A stretch of 64,000 bases of DNA from Nitriliruptoraceae bacterium. Its GTDB lineage: Bacteria; Actinomycetota; Nitriliruptoria; Nitriliruptorales; Nitriliruptoraceae. The translations under genes and the position numbers were made by a program. This document shows, piece by piece, positions 20,452 through 31,428 of the stretch. The stretch is from assembly GCA_003565155.1 (NCBI GenBank), contig PXDB01000049.1, forward strand, positions 1 to 64,000, read 5' to 3'. Position 1 is the stretch's first letter. Each line of letters opens with the position of its first letter. Below the pieces are notes generated by a model that made no database searches, was not told the DNA's origin, and was given only the letters and a program-made list of their open reading frames with translations.

Positions 20452-21489
20452 GTGCTGCCCGTGCTCGTCGACGACACCCACCGCGGGCACGACCCCGCCT
20501 ACGAGCTGAACGCCGGCCGCACGGTGGCGCCGGTCCCCGAACGGCCCGCCCGCGTCGAGGTGATCCACGCCGCGCTGGTGGCGGCGGGCTTCGCCACGCA
20601 GCTGTCGCGCCGGCACGACGACGAGGTACTCGACGGCGTCCACGACCCGGAGATGGTGGCCTACCTCCGCGGTGCCTACACGGCCTGGCGGGAGGCCGGC
20701 GGTCCGGAGGTGATGATCGCCGACACCTTCCGGTCACCGGCCTGGGCCGGCGGTGGCCGCCGCCCGCGGTCCCCGCTGGGCGCCCTGGGCTGGTACTGCA
20801 CCGACACGGCGACCCCGCTGGTCGCCGGGTCCTACGCCGCAGCGCGGGCGGCCGTGGACCTGGCCTGCACCGCCGCGGACCTCGTGCTCGCCGGTGCGTC
20901 CGCCGCGTACGCCCTGACCCGGCCGCCAGGGCACCACGCCGGCCCCAGCTACTTCGGTGGCTTCTGCCTGCTCAACCACGCGGCCGCAGCAGCACAGCGG
21001 CTGCGGGGCTCGGGGACGGTCGCCATCATCGACGTGGACGTCCACCACGGCAACGGCACCCAGGACGTGTTCTGGACCGCCGGCGACGTCCTCTACCTGT
21101 CGATGCACACCGATCCCGACCACCAGTACCCCTTCTTCTCCGGCGCCACCGACGAGCTGGGTGCGGGACCGGGACAGGGAACGACCCGCAACCTGCCGCT
21201 GGCGCCGGGGACCGGCGACGCCGGCTTCCTCCGCGCGGTGGAGGTCGCGTGCGAGCTCGTCACCGCCTTCGATCCCGCGTCGGTGGTGGTGTCGCTGGGC
21301 CTGGACGTCGCCGCCGAGGACCCGCTGGGGCAGCTCGAGGTGACCGACGACGGACTCGCCCGGGCTGGCGCCCTGCTCGGTCGGCTCCAGCGGCCCACGG
21401 TCCTGGTACAGGAGGGCGGCTACGCCCTGCCGGAGCTCGGCCAGCTCGCCGTCACCACCCTCAGCGCCTTCACCCGGGTACGGGGCTGA
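20452..21489 (+). CDS. Histone-deacetylase-family amidohydrolase
   Basis: Zinc-dependent deacylase of the HDAC/acetylpolyamine amidohydrolase superfamily. It carries RPPGHHAGPSYFGGFCLLNHAA (catalytic His pair), IDVDVHHGNGTQDVF (zinc Asp/His) and the second zinc Asp in SLGLDVAAEDPLG, with the late GGY loop. The loop sequence GLDVA replaces the more common GFDAH but keeps the Asp. Acetylated polyamines or small amides are plausible substrates. The GTG start follows AGGAG by eleven bases. It is divergent from znuC and its 5' leader contains the znu operator. Confidence 0.88.
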   Translation: MLPVLVDDTHRGHDPAYELNAGRTVAPVPERPARVEVIHAALVAAGFATQLSRRHDDEVLDGVHDPEMVAYLRGAYTAWREAGGPEVMIADTFRSPAWAGGGRRPRSPLGALGWYCTDTATPLVAGSYAAARAAVDLACTAADLVLAGASAAYALTRPPGHHAGPSYFGGFCLLNHAAAAAQRLRGSGTVAIIDVDVHHGNGTQDVFWTAGDVLYLSMHTDPDHQYPFFSGATDELGAGPGQGTTRNLPLAPGTGDAGFLRAVEVACELVTAFDPASVVVSLGLDVAAEDPLGQLEVTDDGLARAGALLGRLQRPTVLVQEGGYALPELGQLAVTTLSAFTRVRG

Positions 21490-21514
21490 CCGCGACGCCC
21501 CGCCGGAGCCCGGC

Positions 21515-22396
21515 CTACCCCCCGTCCACCGCGTTGCGGGCCACCACGCCGGGCAGGATGTCGGCGTCGAGGATGCGGGCGACGAGCGGATCCAGGGCCG
21601 CGAGCAGCGCTGCGCAGGATGCCGAACCGAGCGCGGACCATGGAGGTGCGGCGAGCTCGTCGGTGCGGCGCTCGAGCCGGTCCCGCAGCGCCCGACCGTG
21701 CGCGGTCAACGCCCCCTCGCCATCGAGCACGCCACGGGCACGGAGCCGGTCCGCGGCCGCGTCCCACATCGGCTCGGGGATCCCGCGGGTGGCGCCGAGG
21801 ATCTTCCGCAGCTTCGGGGTGTCGCCGCGGGTGGTGAGGTGGGCCTCGACGCCGTCGAGCTCCGCCTCCACCAGCAGCGCGACGTGGCCGTCACCGCGCG
21901 ACTCCCGGATCCGGGTCGCGGCCTGCCACAGCACCAACGCCGGCGTGCTCGCCCAGGGCAGCGAGGACCAGGCCGCGGCCAGCGGCCGTCCCAGGGTCGG
22001 GTGCAGCAGTGCGGCTTCCCGTGCCAGCTCCGCCGCGCGGGAGAGCTCCGGGGCGTCCCCGAGCACGGTGTGCAGCACCGTAAGGAGCGCACCGTCCGTG
22101 GCCGCCAGGATCTCCTGTGGCGCAGCGATCTGCCACGCACCGGGAAGGGCGTGGGCGATGACCGCGGGTTGGAAGCCGTGGAAGGCCGCGGTCACCACCT
22201 CGGGTCCGACCGGTCCGAAGGGGGCGCTGCGCCCGGCCACGTACCCCACCACACGGTCGGGCAGGCCGAGGTCGGCGTGCGCGCGGTGCACTTCCGGGGC
22301 GAAGTAGGCGAGGGTGTGGACGGCCTCGAGGCGTCCCCACAGCCGTCGTGCCAGGGCCGCGTGCTCGGCCGTCGTCGCCCCGCTGTCGCCCACCAC
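21515..22396 (-). CDS. SCO6745-family protein
   Basis: A 293-residue protein of the actinobacterial SCO6745 (SalK-like) group: ARRLWGRLEAVHTLAYFAPEVH at the start, RSAPFGPVGPEVVTAAFHGFQP, and a C-terminal winged-helix-like part (PEPMWDAAADRLRARGVLDGEGALTAHGRALRDRLERRTDEL). The function is not known; these proteins look like modified HTH regulators. The start is one of two adjacent GTG codons after GGGAG. Convergent with the deacylase gene, 25 bases apart. Confidence 0.78.
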   Translation of the reverse strand: MVGDSGATTAEHAALARRLWGRLEAVHTLAYFAPEVHRAHADLGLPDRVVGYVAGRSAPFGPVGPEVVTAAFHGFQPAVIAHALPGAWQIAAPQEILAATDGALLTVLHTVLGDAPELSRAAELAREAALLHPTLGRPLAAAWSSLPWASTPALVLWQAATRIRESRGDGHVALLVEAELDGVEAHLTTRGDTPKLRKILGATRGIPEPMWDAAADRLRARGVLDGEGALTAHGRALRDRLERRTDELAAPPWSALGSASCAALLAALDPLVARILDADILPGVVARNAVDGG

Positions 22397-22554
22397 GCCG
22401 CTCCCGCTCAGGTCACCGGAACGTTAGCTGCCGTGCTCGGCCGCGGCCCGGATCGCTGAGCCACCGTCCGGACGGCCATCCGGAGTGCTGCACCGCTGAC
22501 GAGGGTGGCCGACCGTGCGCTGTGACGGGGACGGCGAGGAGAACAGGCAGGGAC

Positions 22555-23133
22555 GTGGAGCAGGTGCTCGAGCAGGTCGTGGCAGTGTGGTCGCTGCTGT
22601 GGCCGGCGCTGGCGGTCGCTGCGTTACGGGCGACCGACGTCACGTTGACCACGGTGCGGACCGTGCTGGTGGTCCAGTCGAAGCGCTGGGCGGCCGCCGC
22701 GGTCGCCGGCGCGGAGGCCGGGGTGTGGTTGTCGGCCGCGGGCATCGTCTTCGCTGACACCTCACCCGCACGCGTCGCCGGCTTCGTGGTGGGGGTGGCG
22801 ACCGGCACCGCGATCGGGGTGTCGTTGATCGAACGGCTGAAGGTCGGCTCCACCACCGTCCGGGTGTACGTGCCGGCAACGCAGCTGGACGAGGACGGGG
22901 TCACCGTCGTGGACGGCACCCGGGTGGCTGACGCCATCCGCCGTGCGGGCTTCGCAGCCACGGTGTTCACCGGTCGGGGACGGGACGGACCGGTCGACAT
23001 GGTGCTCTCCACGGTGTCGCGCCGGAACGCCGAACAGGTGCTCGCCGCGGCCCGCACGGTGGACCATGACGCCTTCGCCTCCTTCGACTCCAACCCCCGA
23101 CCGGTCCTCCACTCCACCGCCGGGCGGGTGTGA
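22555..23133 (+). CDS. UPF0316 (DUF5698/DUF2179) membrane protein
   Basis: A 192-residue protein with three hydrophobic helices in the first 100 residues (LWPALAVAALRATDVTLTTVRTVLVVQSKRW, GVWLSAAGIVFA, GFVVGVATGTAIGVSLIERL) followed by a cytoplasmic DUF2179-like domain (GFAATVFTGRGRDGPVDMVLSTVSRRNAEQVL). That is the UPF0316 architecture; function unknown. The GTG used matches the family N-terminus; its ribosome site (AGGCAGGGAC) is weak. The track ORF starts about 69 codons too early. Confidence 0.82.
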   Translation: MEQVLEQVVAVWSLLWPALAVAALRATDVTLTTVRTVLVVQSKRWAAAAVAGAEAGVWLSAAGIVFADTSPARVAGFVVGVATGTAIGVSLIERLKVGSTTVRVYVPATQLDEDGVTVVDGTRVADAIRRAGFAATVFTGRGRDGPVDMVLSTVSRRNAEQVLAAARTVDHDAFASFDSNPRPVLHSTAGRV

Positions 23134-23305
23134 CGCACGCAGCCGGGTGCGACGTGAGCGCACCGGCCAGGACGACGGGGGTGCCGCCGATCCGTCCGTC
23201 ACGCGCGGCCGAACTGCGGGCGAGCGGTGCGCCCTACCCTGACCACCGCACGGCTGCTGCCCGGACGGGGAGCGCGGGACGACGGCGACCACGAGGCCCA
23301 GCACG

Positions 23306-24040
23306 GTGACGGACGAGCTCTCCCGCGAGGAAGCTGCCCGCACGCTGGGGGTCGCCCTGCCCTGCTCCCCCGGGCAGGTCAAGCGCGCCTACCGCCGACA
23401 GGCGCGCCAGCACCATCCCGACCGTGGAGGCGACGCCCGGGTGTTCCACGCCCTGCAGCGGGCGTACGAGCGTCTGGCCGCCGAGGACACCCAGGCGCCA
23501 CCGGTGCTGGGTGGGCGGCCGTCCCGGCCGCCGGCGGCCGGGCCCTTCGCGCCGAGCCAGGCGGAACTCTCCCGGTTGGACAGCGCGCGCACCATCCCGC
23601 ACGGTCGGCTCCGGCTCGACACCGACCTGCTGGCCAGCGCGCTGGCACGCCCACACGCCGGGCCGCTACACCCGGTGCGCGCCTCCAGTCGTGCGCCGGG
23701 CTCGCTCCTGAACGGGGTCGCCAGCGTGCTCGCCACCGACCTCACCGCCACCCTGGCGGTGGCGAACACCACCAGCGATCTTGCGGAGCCCGTCGTCGGC
23801 ATCGAGGTGGTCGGGGGTGCGCGGCGCGCGCGGCGGGCCCTGGAACGCGCGCCGCTGGAAGGGGTGTGGACGCGTCGGCGACGCACCTCGACGACCGCGC
23901 TCACCAGCACGGTCCCACCCGGCCGGGACCGCCACACCACCGCAGCGGCGGTCGCCCTGCGGGTCACCCGGCTGCTCGAGGCACTGTCCTGGCCGCTGCC
24001 CCAGTGGACGCTGACACCGGCGGACGACGTCCGCAGCTGA
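23306..24040 (+). CDS. Orphan J-domain protein
   Basis: A 244-residue protein with an N-terminal J domain (LGVALPCSPGQVKRAYRRQARQHHPDRGGDARVFHALQRAYERL; HPD intact), a proline-rich linker, and a C-terminal domain of about 140 residues without recognisable zinc repeats or DnaJ barrels. It should stimulate a DnaK through the J domain while the unusual C-terminus picks the client. GTG start. No obvious operon partner: it follows the UPF0316 gene by 172 bases and converges with a protease gene. Confidence 0.75.
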   Translation: MTDELSREEAARTLGVALPCSPGQVKRAYRRQARQHHPDRGGDARVFHALQRAYERLAAEDTQAPPVLGGRPSRPPAAGPFAPSQAELSRLDSARTIPHGRLRLDTDLLASALARPHAGPLHPVRASSRAPGSLLNGVASVLATDLTATLAVANTTSDLAEPVVGIEVVGGARRARRALERAPLEGVWTRRRRTSTTALTSTVPPGRDRHTTAAAVALRVTRLLEALSWPLPQWTLTPADDVRS

Positions 24041-24051
24041 CCGCGGTCCGC

Positions 24052-24861
24052 TCAGCAGGGGTCGGGAGGGATGAGCCCGTCGGCGTCCAGCCGCTCCAGG
24101 AGGGTCTCCACCGGGACGGCCAACGCCACACCGGCATCGACCTCGATGGCGAAGACCACCCCGACGACCCGACCGTCGTCGTCGAAGACCGGGCCGCCGG
24201 AGCTGCCCTGGGCGACGTCCACCTCGACGCGCAGCACCTCGGCGGGTTCGCCGAGGACGGTGCCGTCGACGGACCCGAGGATGCGGCCCTCGGCCACCTC
24301 GGCCGGGCCACCCCCCGGGTAGCCGACGACCAGTACCTCCGCACCGGTGGACACCGGGTCGGCCCGCAACTCGGCGACGGGCAGGTCGGCTTCCTGGGCC
24401 AACCGGAGCAGGGCGAGGTCGGAGTCGGCGGCCACGCCCGTCACGCTGACGGGCAGGGAACGGCCGTCCCAGGTGTTGATCGTGACCTCACGCGGCTGCT
24501 CGATGACGTGGCGGTTGGTCACCACCACACCGTCCGGCAGCACGAACCCGGAACCGAGCCCGAACTGCTCGCACCCGAGGGAGCGGACCCGCACGGTGAC
24601 CTCCAGGGCCTGACGCCGCAGCGACGTGGCCGCCGGCTCGGGGAGCTCCTGCTCCGCCTGCTGCGTCGCCGACGGCGCGGGCGACGGCTCGGTCAGCGGC
24701 TCCACCGGTGGCTCGACGCACGCGGTCACCAGCAACGCCGCGAGCGCCGCCATCCCCGCCTGGACGATGCGCTGCCGCCGGCGCGACGCCGCCGGCGGCA
24801 ACGCGCGCATCGACCGCAGCGGTTCCCGCTGCACCGATCCCTGTCGCGGCGAACCGGTCAC
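24052..24861 (-). CDS. Trypsin-like serine protease lipoprotein
   Basis: HtrA/Do-like trypsin-fold protease without a PDZ domain. A basic N-terminus and hydrophobic segment end in LLVTAC, consistent with a lipidated surface protein. The catalytic triad is complete: His in TNRHVIEQ, Asp in SDLALLRL, Ser in GSSGGPVF. The 269-residue protein ends soon after the protease fold. GTG start with GTGA overlap with the upstream coiled-coil gene, so the two proteins are produced together and probably act at the same membrane surface. Confidence 0.88.
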   Translation of the reverse strand: MTGSPRQGSVQREPLRSMRALPPAASRRRQRIVQAGMAALAALLVTACVEPPVEPLTEPSPAPSATQQAEQELPEPAATSLRRQALEVTVRVRSLGCEQFGLGSGFVLPDGVVVTNRHVIEQPREVTINTWDGRSLPVSVTGVAADSDLALLRLAQEADLPVAELRADPVSTGAEVLVVGYPGGGPAEVAEGRILGSVDGTVLGEPAEVLRVEVDVAQGSSGGPVFDDDGRVVGVVFAIEVDAGVALAVPVETLLERLDADGLIPPDPC

Positions 24862-25478
24862 GAGCGTCGGAGCTGATCGGCCGCAGCCTGCGCCTGGGCC
24901 ACAGCACCGCGCGCCTCGGTGCAGAACCCGCGGACCTCGGCCGCCCGGTCGTTCAGGTCGTCCACGTCCACGTCCTGTCCAGCGGCCGCGGCGTTGAAGG
25001 CCGCAACGGAGTCCTCCTGGAGCGCGAACAACCGCGAGACGCAGCTGTCCAGGGCGGCGGTGGCCTCCGACACCCGCTCGGACAGCTCGATGAACACGTC
25101 CCGTTCCACCGAGACGGTGGTGGCGGTGTCCTCCGCCCTGGCCTTCTCCTCGGCCAGGCTGCGCACCCGGTCCTCCAGGCGGACGACATCCGACTCCGAG
25201 GTGGTGAGTGCGTCGACGGCGTCATCGAGTTGCGCCGCCACCGCCGCACGCTCCTCGGCTACCTCATCACGCTGCTGCTCCACAGCCTCGGCACGCTCCT
25301 GCCAGGCCGCCGCCGACTCGCGCTGATCCACGGCGATCAGCGCCGCGGTGACACCGGCGCCGACGGCCAGGACCAACAGCACGGCCAGCACGACCACCGG
25401 CCATCGCCGGCGGGACGGGACGGACGCGTGGGCCGGGACGGTCGCTGCGGCGGTGGGGTCTTCGGAGTGGCTCGGCAC
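24858..25478 (-). CDS. Membrane-anchored coiled-coil protein
   Basis: 206 residues, no family recognised. A cytoplasmic N-terminus of about 25 residues leads to one transmembrane helix (WPVVVLAVLLVLAVGAGVTAALIAV), then a long Glu/Ala/Arg heptad-rich coiled coil (60-120) and a helical end with two cysteines (LDSCVSRL, GFCTEAR) that could pair outside the cell. It overlaps the protease start by four bases (GTGA), suggesting that it is an anchor, substrate or regulator of the protease. GTG start. Confidence 0.7.
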   Translation of the reverse strand: MPSHSEDPTAAATVPAHASVPSRRRWPVVVLAVLLVLAVGAGVTAALIAVDQRESAAAWQERAEAVEQQRDEVAEERAAVAAQLDDAVDALTTSESDVVRLEDRVRSLAEEKARAEDTATTVSVERDVFIELSERVSEATAALDSCVSRLFALQEDSVAAFNAAAAGQDVDVDDLNDRAAEVRGFCTEARGAVAQAQAAADQLRRS

Positions 25479-25744
25479 CGGTCAGGGTCCTCGCTGGCGT
25501 CGGAGGCGGCCGCGCGGGGCACGTCCGACGGGGCTCGGTGGCGCGCCACCGGACGGTGACGCCGCACCGCGATGATGCCATCGGCACGCGGCGCTGGTGA
25601 CCATCGCGGACACCACCGGGTGACCGGCCCTTCGACCCGGACCTGCGGCCCGGGATCGAGCGACACGCACCGCACCCGCGCGACCTCCCACGACCTGTCG
25701 CAGCGGTCGGGCAGGATGCCGGGGTCCGCGACCCAGGAGCTCCC

Positions 25745-26326
25745 GTGTCCCACGACGATGCACCCACCACCGTCGACGCGCTCCTGCGCTCCGCAGCTGC
25801 CGCGGACGCCCGGGCGGCACGGGCCGTGCTCGCCGACATCGACGGTGTGCGGCTGCTGGAGCTCGTGGCAACGCAGGCCGAGCTCGCCGTGGACGAGGAA
25901 CGCACGCGTCGGGCGGGTATCGACGCCATCGGCGACCTGGAGCGCGCCGCGATCGAGGTGATGGGTCTGCCCCAGGGCAGCGCCCCGGAGGAGGACCGAG
26001 CGGGTCCGCCAACGGTCACCGGCTGGGAGCTGGTGACCCTGGAACCGATCGAGCTCGCCGCGGCCACCCTCACCGTCCCGGTGCCCTCCTGGGTGCTCGC
26101 GCTGGTCGCCTTCCACGACCGTGACGACGCGGCGGGAGCGCTGTGCCGTCACGCGGTGGCGGCGGCTGCCGACGGCCGGGTCGTGGCCCTGGAACTGCAC
26201 CTGACGGCGCCGCCCGGGGATGCGACCATCCGCTGGGCCCGGCTCTGCCAGCTGCCCGACGAACTCGGCGCGGACGCGGACCTCGCCGCAGCGCTCCTCG
26301 CTGCTCTGCAGCGTCCCGCGTGCTGA
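25745..26326 (+). CDS. Hypothetical protein
   Basis: 193 residues, not recognised. Leu/Ala-rich helical N-terminus up to about 80 (TVDALLRSAAAADARAARAVLADIDGVRLLELVATQAEL), then an apparent beta-rich domain (TVTGWELVTLEPIELAAATLTVPVPSWVLALVAFHD). No transmembrane helix or signal peptide is clear. The GTG start has AGGAG five bases upstream. Codon usage is like its neighbours, which supports a real gene. Divergent from the coiled-coil/protease pair and 155 bases ahead of the RNB gene. Confidence 0.7.
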   Translation: MSHDDAPTTVDALLRSAAAADARAARAVLADIDGVRLLELVATQAELAVDEERTRRAGIDAIGDLERAAIEVMGLPQGSAPEEDRAGPPTVTGWELVTLEPIELAAATLTVPVPSWVLALVAFHDRDDAAGALCRHAVAAAADGRVVALELHLTAPPGDATIRWARLCQLPDELGADADLAAALLAALQRPAC

Positions 26327-26481
26327 CGCGCCCGCCTGGCCAGGGCGCCCGATGAACGCCGCGCGCGCGGCGAGCGCGCATCCGCGGCCGAGCCGCTGCG
26401 GAGCTTCGCCCCGGTTGGGCGGCACCCAGGGTGTGGTGACAGACTGCGCCGCCCTCCCGATCCACGAGACGAGCGTCCCGG

Positions 26482-28599
<2,118 letters not shown>

Positions 28600-28614
28600 C
28601 CGGCCGGGGGCCGG
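28600..28614. terminator. GC hairpin between convergent genes
   Basis: CCGGCC-GGG-GGCCGG begins at the base after the RNB stop codon, in the convergent gap before the YhaN-like gene. No T-run. It may end transcription from either side. The same gap contains two copies of GGACCAGCCC-type sequence. Confidence 0.4.
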
Positions 28615-28737
28615 CCTGCACGCAGGGATCCCGCTGCCGGTGTCCCGCGAACAGGCCAGCCCTCCGGCCGTGGACGGACCAGCCCGGGGCTCGGCAGGGA
28701 CCCGTGAGCGGACCAGCCCCGGGCGATGCGAGGACCG

Positions 28738-31428
28738 TCACCGCAGCGAGATGACCCGCGCACCCCTGATCGCCTCGAACCTGCTGGCGACGCAGGTCAG
28801 GACCACCACCTGCGGGCCGCTGATCCGGCCGAGGACGCCGCCGAGGCGTTCCAGCCGGTCCGGGTCGGTGTAGCCGAGCGTGTCGTCGAGCACCAGGGGC
28901 ACGCCGTCCTCCCCTGCGAGGTCCGCGGCCGCCAGCGCGCTCAGGATCGCGAGCTGCTCCCGGGCGCCCGCGGACAGCTGCGCGAACTCCAGCGTGGTGC
29001 CACCGAGGGTGCGTGACACGACCCGCAGATCCTCGTCGAGCTCCACGTCGAGGTCAGGACCGAAGACCAGCCGGCCCGCGGCGACGATCCGGTCCGCCAG
29101 AGGTGCCCGGTACGCGGCGTAGGCCGCCTCACGCGCCTGCTCGAGGGTCTCCTTCAGCGCGGACGCTGCCCGGGCGCGGCGCCACAGGCCGTCGCGGTCA
29201 CGGCTGCGCCGGGTCAGTTCCGCTTCGGCCTCCTGGATGGCCTCCCCGACACCGAGACCACCGTGGGCCTCCATGGTGGCCGTGACCGCCGCCGCCTCCT
29301 CCTGGCAGCGAACGAGGTGGTCGCGAACGGTGTCGAGCTGCGTCTGCGCGTTGTCAACGGCCCGGTCGACGCCGTCGGCGTCCAGCGCCTCGAGTGCCGC
29401 GCGATGCTGCTCCACGGCCGCAGCCGCCTCCCGGGTCGCGGCGGTGGCCGCGGCACGCGCCGTCTGGAGCTGCTCGTCCCCGGCGACCGCTCGGGCGGAT
29501 GCCAGCCGCGCGGCGGCCCGCTCGGCGGTGTCTGTCGCAGCCGTCTGCGTGGCGCGTGCCGCGGCAGCGGTCTCGCGCGCCGTCTCCAGCGCCTGCTGCC
29601 GTGCCTGGTGCTCCACACGGCGCGTGGCGAGCGCCTCCTCCGCGTCGCGTTCCTGCGCCGCCAGCCGGTCGAGCTGTTCCACGCCACCAGCAGCGTCGAG
29701 CTCCAGCCGTGGCAACTCCTCCTCCGCCGCCGCGCTGACCGAGAGCCGGTCCGTCAACGCGCTCACCCGGTCCTCGAGGGCCCGGATGCGTGCGGCCAGA
29801 CCGTCCCGTCCCCCCTCGTCGAGCTCGCGTTGCAGCACGGCATCGCGTGCCGCGATCGCCCGCTCATGCTCCGCCACCGCATCGGCGAGCGCGTCGGCGG
29901 CGGCCGGGTCGTCCACGCCCAACCGGTCGCACGCACCCGCGAGCTCCTCCTGCGCCGCCGCCAGCTCCGTCCGACGGTCCTCCAAGGAGCTCCCCGCCAC
30001 CACCTCGATGGTGGCGACATCGTCGATCCGCAGGACGAGACGGTCGGGGACGCGGTGTTCGCTGCGGCCGCCCGCGGCGAGGGTCGTGTGGTCGTCCGGG
30101 CGGGTGCCGTCCTCGGGCGCCGCGGCCGTACCGACCACCTCGGTGCGCAGACGCAGGTCGCGGTGCGCGGACACCGTCACCGCCGGCGCCGCGGCCCCGA
30201 GCTGGGCCGTCGCCAACCGGACGCGGTCGGCCGCGTTGCGGACCGCAGCGTGGCGCGTCTGGCTGTAGGTCGTCGCCGCGAGGGCCGCCTCTGCCTGCCG
30301 TGCGGCGGCGATGGCCGCGTCGACCCGCGCAGCGCGGTCCCGGGCATCCCGCAGCTGCTCGCGTGCCGTCTCCAGGTCCGCGCCGGTGCGGGCGTGGGTG
30401 TGGTGGACGCGCGCGACCCGCAGCGCCTCCTCCGCGGCGGCGACCTCCGCCGCGAGCTGCCCCGCCCGCTCCTCGAGGGTCGCGACCTGCGCGTCCGCTG
30501 CCGCGGCGTCGGCCGCTGCCTTCTCCGCGTCGCGCGCGGCGGTGGCGGCGGCTTCGGCGAGGTCGTCACGGGCCTCGACCTCGTCCCTGGCCTGCTGCTC
30601 CTGCAGCCGGGCCGTCCGCAGCTCCGCTTCGGCAGCGACCAGCCGGGTCCTGAGGGCGGTGACCTCCCGGGCCGCATGCTGCCGCCGAGCGAGCTCGGGC
30701 TCCAGCTCCGCCCGCCGCCGCTCCAGCCGGCGACGGTCCGCGGCGAGCTGGGTGCTGCGCTCGCTCGCAGCATCGAGGCGCTGCTGGATCCCACGTAGTC
30801 GGGCCAGCTCCTCCTCCACCTCGGCGACCGCGTCGTCGGCGTCGGTCAGCAGGCGCGTCGGCTTGGCGGCCCGGGCGGTGAAGTAGCGGCCCGCCTCCGC
30901 CAGCACACGGTCGTAGAGCGCGTCATCCCCCGCCCCGTCACCGGCGCCCGCACTGGCGTCCAACCGCCGGGTCAACGCACCTGTGCCCGACAGCGTCACC
31001 GGGTCGAGACTGCGCCCCTGCCGGAAGCGCAGCGCATCCCACAGCTGCAGATCGGTGTGCTCCTCGAGGAGGCGTCTGAGCTGGTCGTGCGCCTCATCGC
31101 CGGTGAGCTGCCGGCGGTCCGGGGCGTGGATCGTCAGCTGCGTGGCGCGGTCACGGTTGTACTGCTTGGTGACCGTGAGATGGTGGGGCCCCAGCGTCAA
31201 CTCCGCGGTGATGCGGCTGGCCACGTCCTCACCACGGGGCTGGAGGTCGCGGACACGCTGGCGCCGCGTGCCCTGCTTCTCCGTCAACAGCACGTCGAGG
31301 GCGTCGAACAGGGTGGTCTTGCCGGTCTCGTTGGGCGCTTCGATCACCGTCACGCCGGTCGTCGCGAAGGCCACCTCCGCGTGCGCGAGCCCGCGGACCT
31401 GCTCGACCTCCAGGCGGTGCAGCCTCAC
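28738..31428 (-). CDS. YhaN/SbcC-like AAA ATPase
   Basis: 896-residue SMC-like ATPase. Walker A APNETGKTT at 31-39 lies in the first strand-helix unit; two long coiled-coil arms of Ala/Glu/Arg heptads span about 190-700; Walker B PLVLDDTLGYTD and the signature LSAGAREQLAILSAL lie near the C-terminus. The central turn has no CXXC zinc hook, so it resembles B. subtilis YhaN more than SbcC/Rad50. It overlaps the nuclease gene by four bases (GTGA), giving a Mre11/Rad50-type complex for DNA end processing or repair. Confidence 0.88.
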   Translation of the reverse strand: MRLHRLEVEQVRGLAHAEVAFATTGVTVIEAPNETGKTTLFDALDVLLTEKQGTRRQRVRDLQPRGEDVASRITAELTLGPHHLTVTKQYNRDRATQLTIHAPDRRQLTGDEAHDQLRRLLEEHTDLQLWDALRFRQGRSLDPVTLSGTGALTRRLDASAGAGDGAGDDALYDRVLAEAGRYFTARAAKPTRLLTDADDAVAEVEEELARLRGIQQRLDAASERSTQLAADRRRLERRRAELEPELARRQHAAREVTALRTRLVAAEAELRTARLQEQQARDEVEARDDLAEAAATAARDAEKAAADAAAADAQVATLEERAGQLAAEVAAAEEALRVARVHHTHARTGADLETAREQLRDARDRAARVDAAIAAARQAEAALAATTYSQTRHAAVRNAADRVRLATAQLGAAAPAVTVSAHRDLRLRTEVVGTAAAPEDGTRPDDHTTLAAGGRSEHRVPDRLVLRIDDVATIEVVAGSSLEDRRTELAAAQEELAGACDRLGVDDPAAADALADAVAEHERAIAARDAVLQRELDEGGRDGLAARIRALEDRVSALTDRLSVSAAAEEELPRLELDAAGGVEQLDRLAAQERDAEEALATRRVEHQARQQALETARETAAAARATQTAATDTAERAAARLASARAVAGDEQLQTARAAATAATREAAAAVEQHRAALEALDADGVDRAVDNAQTQLDTVRDHLVRCQEEAAAVTATMEAHGGLGVGEAIQEAEAELTRRSRDRDGLWRRARAASALKETLEQAREAAYAAYRAPLADRIVAAGRLVFGPDLDVELDEDLRVVSRTLGGTTLEFAQLSAGAREQLAILSALAAADLAGEDGVPLVLDDTLGYTDPDRLERLGGVLGRISGPQVVVLTCVASRFEAIRGARVISLR

